DNA from: Galeruca laticollis
Lineage: Eukaryota > Arthropoda > Insecta > Coleoptera > Chrysomelidae
Direction of reading: 5' to 3'
NCBI GenBank assembly: GCA_963921935.1
Contig: OY998179.1
Coordinates: 54,232,222 to 54,296,221 of the forward strand
DNA: 64,000 nucleotides
The translations under genes were made by a program, and so were the position numbers. The notes under the pieces were generated by a model, which saw only the letters and a list, made by a program, of their open reading frames with translations, searched no databases and was not told where the DNA came from. Of the stretch, positions 22,480 to 32,846 are shown piece by piece (positions within the stretch are counted from its first letter, which is position 1; each line of letters opens with the position of its first letter).

Positions 22480-22975
22480 TATAGTTGAGTCAAGTCTTCT
22501 CTCGAAGATTTTTCAATTAAATTTACTGTTTCGACTCTTACTTTGTGCAACATACTCGTACCATTTAACAATTTTAAAGGTACAGGATTTGGCAACGTCG
22601 GATTTGTTCGTGACATTCATCCACCTCTTCTTCTTCCTAATTCAGTTTAATGGCCTCCACACATTAGTTATTTATCCAGCGCAGTTTATTTATTGTATAT
22701 TTCGGTAATATTACTATTCACGTTCATAAATCCATTCCTTTGTTGGCATTTAGCTTAATTTTTCTGTTCAAGGCTAGACATATTATAAGACAACACAACA
22801 CAGGTAAACACTTTTCTCGCTCAGGGGCAACTACAGAACACCCCGCAATGTTGCCTCGGATTTCCGATAGGTGTAGTGTCAGTTACCGAAAGGCTGTCAG
22901 CACTGACGCGGATGACTCAGACTTGTAAAAAGCTTGTAACAATATAATTCAGAATAATAAAAAAAGTACATAAAA

Positions 22976-22993
22976 TGGTGTCAGGAGTAAACC
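22976..22993 (+). other. candidate primer-binding site of the Ty3/gypsy element
   Basis: TGGTGTCAGGAGTAAACC begins with the TGG typical of tRNA-complementary primer sites and lies ~80 bp before the gag-like region. It marks the likely end of the 5' LTR at ~22975. Confidence 0.55.
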
Positions 22994-23059
22994 GCGACTG
23001 TTCATAAATATAAAGTCATAATAAAACTATAAACAGAACTAAAAAAAATTCCTATAAAG

Positions 23060-23590
23060 AAAATGGATTTTGAACCACACCCTGAGTTCGATGTGAATGA
23101 TAGCGGCCAATGGCAGAGATGGGAACAAAAGTTTAATATATTCAACTGCAAGAGGAAAGAAAGAATTCAGTGGATGAGGATACGAAAATTGTCCTACTCC
23201 TGCATGCATTAGGTGATTTGTGTATTGATATTTATAATACATTCCCGACAGAGAATACAAAAACACTGAAAGATGTTTCACGATCGTTAGATGAACCGTT
23301 CATACCAAAAGTAAACGTGACTATGGAAACATTTCAAAAGCATTAATCAAAGAGAGGATCAAAATTCCTTCATGACCGAGTTGAAAAATCAGGCAGCAAA
23401 ATGTTCCTTTTTTTGTGCAAATGACAAGTGTAACTTATCTTGAATAGGATGATTAGGGATAGGTTAATTTTGGGGATCAAGGACCAAAATATTCAACAAA
23501 GATTAATGCGAGATTCAAAAATGCCTCTTGAAAAAATTCAGGAATATTGCAAATCAATAGAGCAATATACTAGAAGGTGATCTTAAGGAT
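23060..23590 (+). pseudogene. Ty3/gypsy gag remnant
   Basis: The plus strand starts MDFEPHPEFDV and continues, across stops and frameshifts, with W-rich and FMTELKNQAAKCSF-like pieces, resembling capsid of Mag-type elements. No zinc knuckle is clear before the protease. It is non-functional. Confidence 0.5.
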
Positions 23591-23591
23591 A

Positions 23592-24720
23592 GTTGCTATG
23601 AAAACATTTCTATTAATAAAAAGAAAGTCCGTTTTAAGTTAGACTCTGGATCAGATTCAAGTATTCTTCCTCTTAGATGTGTAAAAATGCTAAGTTCAAA
23701 TGAATCTGAAATCATAACATTAAGAGCCACAATAGTTTCGTATGGTAATTTTGAATCAAAAAGCTCACTCGTTCCTTAACTTAAATGTATATTGAATAAT
23801 AATAACTACACTGTTAAATTTTTAATAGTGAATTTGGAAGCTGAGCCGATACTACACTTAGGAGACTGTATAAAGTTTAATCTAATAGCTGGAGTAATAG
23901 TGGTTTGTGGAATTTCACAAAATAATCAACATTCACCCAAACATGAGGAAGCCATTTATACACAATTTAAAGATTCATTTAATGTCTTAGGTGCAATACC
24001 AGGGCAAATAGATATTAAATTGAAACCCGATGCAATACCAGTCATATAAGCACAGCGAAGGGTGCCATTGCCATTATATAAACAGCTTAAAGATACTTTA
24101 ATTCAATTGGAAAATGACAATATTATTTCTAAACTAGATTACCCCACTGATTGGGTTAATGCAATGATACTCGTTGAAAAATCTAATGGCTCACTTCGCT
24201 ATGTCTAGACCCAAAACCCCTAAACAAATATATTTGTAGGGAACATAATATGATTCCTGAAACAGATGACATATTGCATATATTACAAAATAAAAAATTA
24301 TTCACTGTCATAGGTATGAAAGATGGGTTTTGGCAGCTACAACTGAATAATAGAAGATCAGAGTTATGCTGCTTCAATATACCATTTGGCAAATATAAAA
24401 TTAACAGGTTACCAATTGGCATATCAATAGCACCCGAAATCTTCTAAAGGAGAAATTTTGAAGTTTTAGGTGACATACCAAACGTCGATATATACTTTGA
24501 TGACATAATCATATCAGGTTCAAATGAAATTGAACATGACCTGACTTTGAAGCAGGTATTACTAAAGGTTCTCAAATTTGGAATCAAATTCAATCTTGAA
24601 AAGCTTCAATACTAATTGAACAACGTGACATTTTTAGGTCAGACTATCTCTAGCGAAGGAATACAACCATGTCAAAAAATATTGCAGCGATACAGGCTGT
24701 AGAAAGCCCTGAAAAAAAGA
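23592..24720 (+). pseudogene. Ty3/gypsy protease and reverse transcriptase, broken
   Basis: A protease-like stretch has the active-site triad region LDSGSDSSILP (near 23640). Then follow FNVLGAIPGQIDIKLKPDA (23980), an RT finger NDNIISKLDYPTDWVNAM, the palm stretch KLFTVIGMKDGFWQLQL (24297), FGKYKINRLPIGI and the catalytic box VDIYFDDIIISG (24485). Stops occur at 24049, 24207 and 24447, so translation through the domain is impossible. The YxDD box is Phe-Asp-Asp, a common variant in Ty3/gypsy. Confidence 0.8.
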
Positions 24721-24859
24721 AAGATTTATTAACAGTTTTGGGGCTATTTAAGTTTTTTTTTTTAAATTTATACCAAACATGTCGCAACTCACATGTAAGA
24801 TGCGTAACTAAATGAAAAATAATGTTAAATTTAAGTGGGAAGACTGCCACTAACAGGAA

Positions 24860-25378
24860 TTGAATGTCTCAAAATATTTAATTACTAATAAACCTATACT
24901 TAAAATGATTGATATTAATAAATCAATAGTAATACAAACTGACAGTTCAAGTAAAGGCCTTGGGTGTCTACTTATTCACGAAAGCCATCTAGAAAATGAA
25001 CTTCTGGCGATAGTCACTGCATGTGAAAAATGTCATTTTATAATCTATGGTCGTGATCAGGTATTAATTCAGACTGATCACAAGCCCCTGATCCCAATTT
25101 TTTCAAAAAATATAGACCAAAAGACTATGAGAATTCAACGTATGTTATTAAAACTCCTTAGATATCGGATCTTCCTTGAATATTCGTCAGGGTCGAAAAT
25201 ATTTGTAGCTGATGCTTTGAGTATATTTTATCAAAAAAATACCCCGGACGTAGATGCGGATATGGAGTATGCAGTGCCATTGTCAGTTAAGGTTCCTATG
25301 ACTTCAGAAAAAAAATTTCCTTCGAGAAAGCTATTAATAACGATACTGCTTTATCAAAATTTGAAGAGTTTTGTTTAA
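24860..25378 (+). pseudogene. Ty3/gypsy RNase H segment
   Basis: Open for 172 codons. It shows IQTDSSSKGLGCLL, ELLAIVTACEKCHFIIYG, VLIQTDHKPL and, near residue 118, VADALS: the RT-linked RNase H signature with its acidic residues. Upstream and downstream frames are interrupted. Confidence 0.8.
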
Positions 25379-25404
25379 ATAGCTGGTCAAATAATGACAG
25401 AAAT

Positions 25405-25908
25405 TTGAACGGCAACTTAAATATTTTTTTTGGATTGAGAAAAGATAATTTTTTGTCAAATAATCACTTCTTTTACAACACGAAAGTAATCATAACTAGT
25501 GAATTAAACGAGAAAATGCTAGTCCTGATTCATCAAGCTCATTTTGGGATACAGAAATATAGGCTTAAAGCTAGACAAATAATTTATTGGCCACAAATGG
25601 TTAGAGACATTGAAAATTTCGTAACTACTTGTGCAGTGTGTCAGTTGAACAAGCCTGTCAATCAGAACGGACCATTAATTAGTCATGAACTACCTATTCG
25701 CCCTTGGCAGCATTTGTTTCAAGATTTTTTTAAATATAATAGAAGTAACTATCTAGTTATAGTTGACTCATATTCTAATTGGTTAGAAGTATATCCAGTA
25801 ATAAGTAAAACTGCTGATGTCGTTTTTGAAGTTTGTTCAGAAATATTTTCTAGGTTTGGTATAACTGACAAATTTTCTGCTAACAATGTTCCCTACAACA
25901 GCCATTAA
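25405..25908 (+). pseudogene. Ty3/gypsy integrase (zinc-binding and catalytic core)
   Basis: Open for 167 codons. The HHCC zinc finger is seen as H-x-x-H-F-G-I-Q...CAVCQLNK. The core begins RPWQHLFQDFFKYN, with D as the first catalytic residue, then VIVDSYSNWLEVYP. The second acidic position falls in DKFSANN, where the usual D-N-G/A is altered, and the frame stops at 25908. Remnants continue in other frames to 26110. Confidence 0.8.
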
Positions 25909-26189
25909 TTAAAAGAATTTTTCAACTGTGGAATTTTGAATTAGAATTCTCCAGTCGTAATTTTCATCAATCTAACGGGTTGGCTGAAAAATATATTAAT
26001 ATTGCTAAGCAAATGTTACGCAAAATGGAAAATCCGGAGGAATTACCTTCCTACCTATTGGAAACTTCCTATTTCGACGGAAGAATTGAAATCAAAAATT
26101 ATTGAGCCCGCAATTGTATCCAATAAATTACAGTTAAGGAGATATAACCAAAAAAAAAACAATATGTCAAAACTGCTAAAAATATCCCA

Positions 26190-26345
26190 CCCCTAGGAAG
26201 TGGTGAAAAAGTATTGTTCAAAAAGAATAACAAATGGGAAAAAGGAAAGGTTGTAGGAAATTACAGCGGAAGGTCTTATATAATTAAATATTTAAGCGGT
26301 AAACAGTTTCGAAGAAATAGAAAACTAGTAAATAACACTCGGATA
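26190..26345 (+). pseudogene. Ty3/gypsy integrase C-terminal (SH3/chromo-like) tail
   Basis: Reads PLGSGEKVLFKKNNKWEKGK and later SGRSYIIKYLSGKQFRRN, the small beta-barrel tail usual after the Ty3/gypsy integrase core. Confidence 0.65.
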
Positions 26346-26390
26346 CCGATGAAATTTTCTATGAGCGGCACCAATCCATGAAAATATTGT

Positions 26391-26951
26391 ATTGTTTTTC
26401 GTATTTACCTCTGGATTTAGTTGACAGAAGATTAAGAGTAATATTTTTAGTAAAATCTGCTATATCTGGAGGTGTGCTTGAAAATTCACTGTCACTATCT
26501 ATTTTTTAAATAGCTATCTATAAACAGATGACTTTTTTTATGAACTAAAACTGAAATAATCACGTTTCATTAATTTCATAGTCTACCATTTGCACAAAAT
26601 AGGTATGTACTTAAATATGCAATCACTATTGCATCTAGCTATATAATGTATTGCCTACCTTCTGACTGTTATATTTTTACTAGGTAAATTTTATAAAATA
26701 AGGTTTAGTTTCGTTCAAATATTAATATCTCCTCTAAAATATTTAGACTGCCCTACATTTTGTTTCAATATATTCATTATTCACTACCTTTCTTTAGTCC
26801 ATTGTAAATGAAAACAGGCGAGTGGAAGAGTACGCTTCAGAGCGTTAATAATGTCAAATTATGACATATCACGGAAAACGTCAACTTAGCGGTTAGATTT
26901 GAGTGTGCAAAAGCCTACTTTGGTTAGTGATCGCAGGGAAAAGTATATAAA
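26391..26951. other. no recognisable feature
   Basis: No open frame or repeat was recognised. This stretch might include decayed 3' parts of the Ty3/gypsy element, but no LTR match to 22640-22975 was seen. Confidence 0.4.
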
Positions 26952-27430
26952 TTGATGTTGCTAATAGTTCATATGAGAATAGAAATTATTTTACAATCCT
27001 TTAGTTACGTCGTACTACATTTTATATACAGATTAAAACAAACAGAAAAATCCCACTACACAAAACATCTACTTGACACCAAACATTCATTGACACCTAG
27101 CACAGAACTAGAAGTACTACATATTTGTGATAAGGAACAAGAACTGAATTTCCTTGAAAAACTAGAAGACACTTAAGAAACCCACAATATTAAGTTGTCA
27201 ATGAACAGATAAATCTAGGGAGTTCTCCATTTTTAAACACCATTGGGCTAATATTATCTCAATTTTATTATTTGTAATACCATATCTTCTCCTTGTTCCT
27301 ATTAACATATATTAAGTGAATCATAATCTTGGTCTAGCCTGAATAATTATTAGATAGGCATCAAATGAAATGTAACTTCTGTCATGCTGACGATGATATT
27401 TAATATCGGAAGAATTGTCAAATTTCTTAG
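26952..27430 (+). mobile_element. Penelope-like element 3' fragment
   Basis: The open stretch 26952-27176 ends with a PLE-type tail: KSHYTKHLLDTKHSL then VLHICDKEQELNFLEKLE. The following non-coding ~250 bp (AAACCCACAATATT, AATGTAACTTCTGTC) matches the 3' region of the minus-strand PLE at 41098-41380 and 43491-43599, so both belong to one family. The upstream RT is absent. Confidence 0.75.
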
Positions 27431-27589
27431 AATTTTTAACATTTTTTTAATATATTATGGAATTATCTAGAAATAATTAGTATTATTTTAAACATCAACA
27501 TTTTACATTACTTTTGCTACTACTTTTACATTAGATTAATTAACGTTAGTTGTGCCTAGCCTCCCTAGGTGAGACTTATAAATCAATTC

Positions 27590-27850
27590 TAAACGGAGCT
27601 CCCTTGAAACTTTACAATCAATGCGTTTTATTCATACAATACCTAATGTAGGTCAAATTCAACAAATAAAGCAAGAACTACCACTTCCGAATATATTTAA
27701 AGGTCAACAATCATATGGAGTAAAAACAGCTAAAATTTTCAACGACCTACTAACATTTCAATTTAATACCGTAGTTTATTCAACAATACGTCAGATTTAT
27801 CCCAGTGCATCAGTCCCCGGGCAGCAGATGTTCTCTATGAGATTATCTTA
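27590..27850 (+). pseudogene. possible LINE ORF2 C-terminal tail
   Basis: The open stretch reads IKQELPLPNIFKGQQSYGVK then TAKIFNDLL. The phrase order resembles the end of Jockey/CR1-type ORF2 proteins (short basic stretch, S-x-x-x-K-x-A-x-I-F/W-N-x-L). The match is short. Confidence 0.35.
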
Positions 27851-27851
27851 A

Positions 27852-29099
27852 ATCAGGGTTAATAGATAATCTCTAGGGTAGCGACAAAGTGCTTTCAAAT
27901 AATCATTGTCTTATTATGGCGATTGATATGTCCCCTATAAATAAGCCTTTCTCGAAAGGACCGTCAGATATATCTAAAAAGGTTTGATAGTAGAAAATAT
28001 CAATTAGTTTTGAAAATTTTATTTTATGTAGTGCTTGCCAACAGTACTTAAAAGCTACTCACCCAATTTGAAAGATGTTTATCTCTATTCAAGTTGCTGC
28101 TTATCGATATCATTATAAAATTCTCGAATTTTAAAATCAGATTGAGATGTGATATATCATTCAATTTGAATACTGAGTATTTCAGAACTATTTTGAAGTA
28201 GTTGAAAAAAAAGAATACATGTTATCTAAGAAGTAGTTATTGAGTTAACTTCCATTTTTAATAAACATAAGTTAGTAGGACTTCTATCTATTTATGTTAT
28301 ATATCTAGAATTTATTATTCATTTGCAATTGGGAATACAAGCTGTGGTACAAACAATTGAATGTGCAAATGCGAATCAAATATTTAGAGAACATTTGTTA
28401 TGTCGTCTTGTAATCCTTGCCATTGCATAGTGCTCAAAATGTGGCCTGGAAAATGTTCATAAAGTAAGCGCAGTGAATATACCCATGTTAGGCGGAATTC
28501 TTGATAAAAATGAGAAATGTTAAATATTAAATTCGGTTTATTTACAGAAAGCGTACCTTCAAAACCAAATGAGTAATTGATGATTTATTCTTTGATATTT
28601 TTTAAATTAGCATATTACCAACCCTGTCGTTAATGTGCTCAAGGCATGTAAGTTCCTAATGTGCCCAATGATTAATTTTATCAGAAACAAAACAACCTTG
28701 CCGATTTTAAGTATATTTATTTGGAAAAACAAAATAAATGATTACTACAAACTAAAAAAAAATTCTGATTTAATTGAAAAATTAAACTTGATACTTTACA
28801 CTGGTAGGTAGACATCACTTAGTACTGAGAGTACTAAAAGTAAGTATCAAAATAATAACAAAACCTATTTCAAAAGAATATAAGTTATTTTGGAGCTGAG
28901 GAAACTCTAAAAAACCAAAACAAAATAAACTTACTACTACTAACAACAAACTGAACCAATAAGGTTTGGTGAGTGCAACGAACTCTTCATGGTAATAAAC
29001 CAAATAAACTGAGCACAACCGTATAATTTTTCTACGTACTAATGGCAAGCTTTGCAGTACCACATTTTTTTTGTTTTGTTCTTCCTTCTTGATCATTGG
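27852..29099. other. no recognisable feature
   Basis: AT-rich, without convincing open frames. The last ~300 bp may be the 3' part of the pogo-type element that follows. Confidence 0.4.
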
Positions 29100-30850
29100 T
29101 CTTTGCAATGGCTTCTTTTGCTTTGGTAGATCTTGTTGAGGGAAAAACTTCTTTTTTCAGATAAGCACTTTGCTGTTTATTGTTTTGTCTTTTCTATTTT
29201 TTTAGAGAAATCTTTATATGGTGTCTCCAACATTTCTGTAAAACTCTTGTTAAGGATAATTTATCTCGTCGTTTTTTGTGTATGTGTTATTTTCATCGGC
29301 TTACGGCTGTTCTTCTGATTTCTTTTGCCCAATATCTTCACTGAGTATTTTACGCAGAATATGTCCATTTGTAGTATTTTCAGTCTCTTGAATGTTTTTC
29401 ATTGGATTCTGGGCTTCTGTTCTTTAAAATGTCTTTTGTTCTTTGACGTTTGACTTTGTAGCTTCTTCGTCATCCGATGGTGCCTGGTATTTAGAAGAAA
29501 AAGTGTTTTGAAGTCTCGCTGTATAAAGACAAGTTATCATCTGTTGATAAGGAGCTATTTGATGACCATATTTTCCTACTTTGGCGTTTTCGTTAGTTTT
29601 GGTAATTGTAGATCTGAAGTGGTGGAGTATTTTCTATGGAGCTTTGATTAGTCCTCTGTTTAAGACCAGAAGGTACAGTTGGGGTGTGGTTTCCCTTCGA
29701 AAGTCTTATTTTTTGTTTTAGTCTGCTGCTTCTTTTGAGGTTATTGTCTTCCACCAGTTTTCGTTCCGTTAATATGTTGGAGCTAAGGGAATAACATGTA
29801 GATTGTACGCAAACATACCCGTAGTAGAGACACCTGACATAATATTGTGTGGGGTTACTGCCTTATTTCAAACAATGGTAAATAACTCTCCAAACCTCTA
29901 GTTAGGGCTCGGACTATGTGACGAGTCCAGTAAATAAGTTGCTGTTCATACCAATGGTGCTCGAATCACTTGAATACAGCATTTTCCGTGTGCTAAAGCT
30001 CGTGTGTTTCATTACTCGCTAGGTATAACAAGGTAATACCATAAGAATCTGCAGCTTCAACAATTGATGGATCCAAATGACAAGATGCTTCATCAAAAAT
30101 TATATTATTATATTTATATTTCCCAAAGCGCTTATTCCATTCATTAAATATTTCAATTGGCATGCTTGCTTTCTTCGTCATGAGAGCCAGAGTGTCTGGT
30201 GGCAAGTTGGCACACCATTCGCGTTTCATTCTTTGACCAATAAATAGAACTGCTGGAGAATCCTTCCTCCTATGACCTTAACACAAGCAACAATAGTAAC
30301 ATTCTTTGCATGTTGTGGAGCCACTAGGTGCACCATATTTGCTCCTTTCTTAGCAAGGATAGTTTGCTGGTGATGCAACGTTAACCTGCACCCTTTTTAA
30401 TTCATATTATACATTCTTTCAGGTATACACTTTAAGTGAAACACCGTTTGAAGCATTTTAAAATATTCTGATGCAATATGTTTGTTGAGGTTTTGTGCTT
30501 TCGCCGGGCTCATGTTCTGGGCCTTACTAGGGGTAATCTTTGGGCGTCATTTTAACTTCTACTTAATGAGGGCAGCTAGGCGCCTTCCTTGTGGAAACAT
30601 GTTAGGTATACAGTTAAATATATCTTGTTCTTTATTCAGAACACTTTTCATGTGAACTGATTGATTTACGGTGGTGTTTTTGTTCATGCGATGATTAAGA
30701 ATCCTCCGTGGTATTTCATACTGCTTAGAAGCTGAGTTTTTCGACTCTCCAATTTGTATAGTTCTTATGACGCACTTAAGGTTTTTTTCCGACCACTGGG
30801 ACCAAATTCCTCTTGTTTTGGAAGGTTACATCTGGAAAATGAAAATCTTA
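29100..30850 (-). pseudogene. pogo/Tigger-type transposase gene, decayed
   Basis: Read from 30850 downwards. A psq-type HTH piece IRTIQIGESKNSASKQYEIP (30775-30720); after a deletion, RLTLHHQQTILAKKGA and APQHAKNVTIVACV (30400-30270); then an open stretch 30229-29993 with MKREWCANLPPDTLALMT, IIFDEASCHLD (second catalytic D) and YGITLLYLASNETHEL; then TPHNIMSGVSTTGMFAYN (29870-29810), the family's C-terminal motif. The Lys/Glu-rich tail reaches ~29100. Stops and frameshifts make it inactive. Terminal inverted repeats were not identified. Confidence 0.75.
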
Positions 30851-31775
30851 ATCAGTAGTCATTCAACGAATATCAACCAAAAATAATATGCGCTTAGGAC
30901 ATATTAACTCCCGATAACGATGGACGTATTTGCGCCAGAAACAGAACTGTCCTTGATTACCATTTCTATTGGAGGTAGTAGGGGAACTAAAACAATTGTA
31001 GAAAAGTGTATTTTAAAATGATTTATACTTACAGTTATTGTAAACAAGCATACACAATATACACAGAGAAAACACGTCCAAATAAAAAAAGTTTCTAGAA
31101 AAAAATCGCTTGCTTCAAATAAATTTTTATTAGTAGTAGAAACATTATTCATCAGTAGTTGACAAAAACAGATAGCTAGTTTTGTCCGTTAAAGCGATCG
31201 ACAAACCTTAGTCACCAGGTAATTTGTACTCAATAAAAAAAGTCTCTAGAATTGAATCATTTACCCTTAACTATGTATCCTTCATCGTAAGAGAGCTCAA
31301 TATTAATCTTTAGTTATCTTAGTATTTGGAATCACGTCTTCGACACAATCCGATACTATCCGGATTGCTCGGCTGACCGTTAAGTTGATTTCAGGTTCAG
31401 CATTTCAGACAAGAAATTGCATCGTTTAATTTTTAAAATTCGGGAAGGCAGCAAACAAACAGCACGTGTGGAGTATAGTGAATGTCTGAACGATCTTTCT
31501 CTGTGCGGTGAGTGGTTTCTGGTTTCACCACAGATAAGAGTCTGTGGTTTCACTATTATGTGAGGCGTACAGTGGAATACAAGCAATGTAATTTCCTTAA
31601 ATGAACATATGCTTGCATATGAAGTAAGGATAACTTATAAAATCTATCTTGCTTTTCAGAGATTCAATAATATTTTCAGATGGTCACTTTGAATATACAC
31701 TCTAATAGCAGAACTTATATTACTTTTTTCCAAATATTTTCTCATTTTTTACGTAAGTTAAAACAAATCTGTATA
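30851..31775. other. no recognisable feature
   Basis: A minus-strand open stretch at 30904-31152 has no recognisable domain. It may be 5' sequence of the pogo-type element; a splice acceptor-like TTTTCCAG lies just upstream of the transposase start on the minus strand. Confidence 0.4.
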
Positions 31776-32470
31776 CAGGGTGTCCCACGACGATTTAGAC
31801 AAGCAATATCTCGGAACTGAACAGTAGTACAGAATTGTAATTTTGGGGCTGTATATTAGAACAGATTCGGCAACTTTTCTTGGCATTATGTTACCAATTA
31901 CCTTTTTGTACCTATATCATATTCGAATTTATTAATGGGACAACTTGTATATTTTTACTTTTCTCTGTCACGATTCCAACGAATTAGCACACTTGTGATG
32001 TAAAACGACTAATTTAAGAGCTACAGCTAATTAAAAATGTTTATCCAATGACGGTTAAGACAAGCAATGCCTCGGAAATGGGCAGTTTATTTTGAATTCA
32101 TATTAAATACATATAATGTTGCAGGATTGTATTTCAATTACAAATTCAGATTGAACTGTCTAGTTCTGAGAGATTGCTTGTCTTATTTGTCAAGGGACAA
32201 AAATTTTTAAGCAGCTGTACCTGTAATTAATCGTTTTAGACCACAAGTGTGCTAGTTTGTTGGAATCGTGTTATTGAGAAAAACTTAAAAATGTAAAAAT
32301 ATGCACGTGGTCCCATTAAGTTTGAATCTGATGTCACGTAAGCCAAAACAAAATTGTCATTGGGTGACATAATAACAAAAGAAAAGCTGCAGCATTTGTT
32401 TTATAGCATCAAAATTACAATTTTGTACTACTGTTTAGTTCCGAGATACTGATCATCTAAATCGTATAAT
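31776..32470. repeat. 0.7 kb foldback element (MITE-like)
   Basis: The left arm (31776-32070) begins CAGGGTGTCCCACGACG and contains GATTTAGAC, ATATCTCGGAACT, AACAGTAGTAC and AATTGTAATTTTG. The right arm (32165-32470) has the same landmarks in reverse complement, ending AGATACTGATCATCTAAATC. Near the centre, AGACAAGCAATGCCTCGGA (32052) and its complement near 32165-32190 form an inner hairpin. The first dozen bases of the left tip are not preserved on the right. No coding capacity. Confidence 0.8.
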
Positions 32471-32846
32471 TAACATGTCCGTGATATGAGGATGATTAAT
32501 AATCACTTTTTCGTTTGATTTGGGAAAAATGAAAAACTTAAAATGTCTTTCAATTTGCAGCCGTCGATTGCTACTACAAGTGAATATTCGCTAATGGCTA
32601 GCGAATTTTTTTCTCTGTGTACACTGTATTAGAGCACGTTTTACTTTTATAATCGATAGCGCCGGAAACGTCCGTCTCCCCTTCAACCTCTATGGAGAGA
32701 CTAATAAACACGTATATGGTTCATAGTGCTGTGAGTACGAAATATTGAAGTATTGACCGCGCTCTAATAGGACATCAGCTGAACATTTTTGATTTTTAGC
32801 GGGTGAGCATATTACCAGAATGGGCATATTCACCGCACTTACCTTA
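32471..32846. other. no recognisable feature
   Basis: About 370 bp between the foldback and the pogo element; nothing recognised. Confidence 0.4.

Larger units (their letters stand above)
22640..26390 (+). mobile_element. Ty3/gypsy LTR retrotransposon, heavily decayed
   Basis: A candidate primer-binding site at 22976 is followed by gag-like sequence (23060-23580), aspartic protease (23630), reverse transcriptase (24060-24720), RNase H (24860-25270), integrase (25480-26110) and a chromodomain-like tail (26190-26340). Many stops and frameshifts interrupt all parts. The region 22640-22975 would be the 5' LTR, but I could not find a matching 3' LTR downstream of 26390, so the element is probably truncated. 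The domain order RT-RNaseH-IN is that of Ty3/gypsy. Confidence 0.8.

Noticed and set aside
22419..22616. 65-codon minus-strand open frame starting MSRTNPTLPNPVPL
   Set aside because: It overlaps the right terminal inverted repeat of the 14.2-22.5 kb transposon and matches no family I know; it could be chance.
22640..22975. search for the 3' LTR partner of this presumed 5' LTR
   Set aside because: No matching sequence was seen after 26390, so I do not annotate an LTR pair for the 22.6-26.4 kb element.
28815..29108. 97-codon minus-strand frame with hydrophobic stretch, possible membrane protein
   Set aside because: It begins in the decayed Lys-rich tail of the pogo-type transposase and runs into AT-rich DNA; no support for a real gene.
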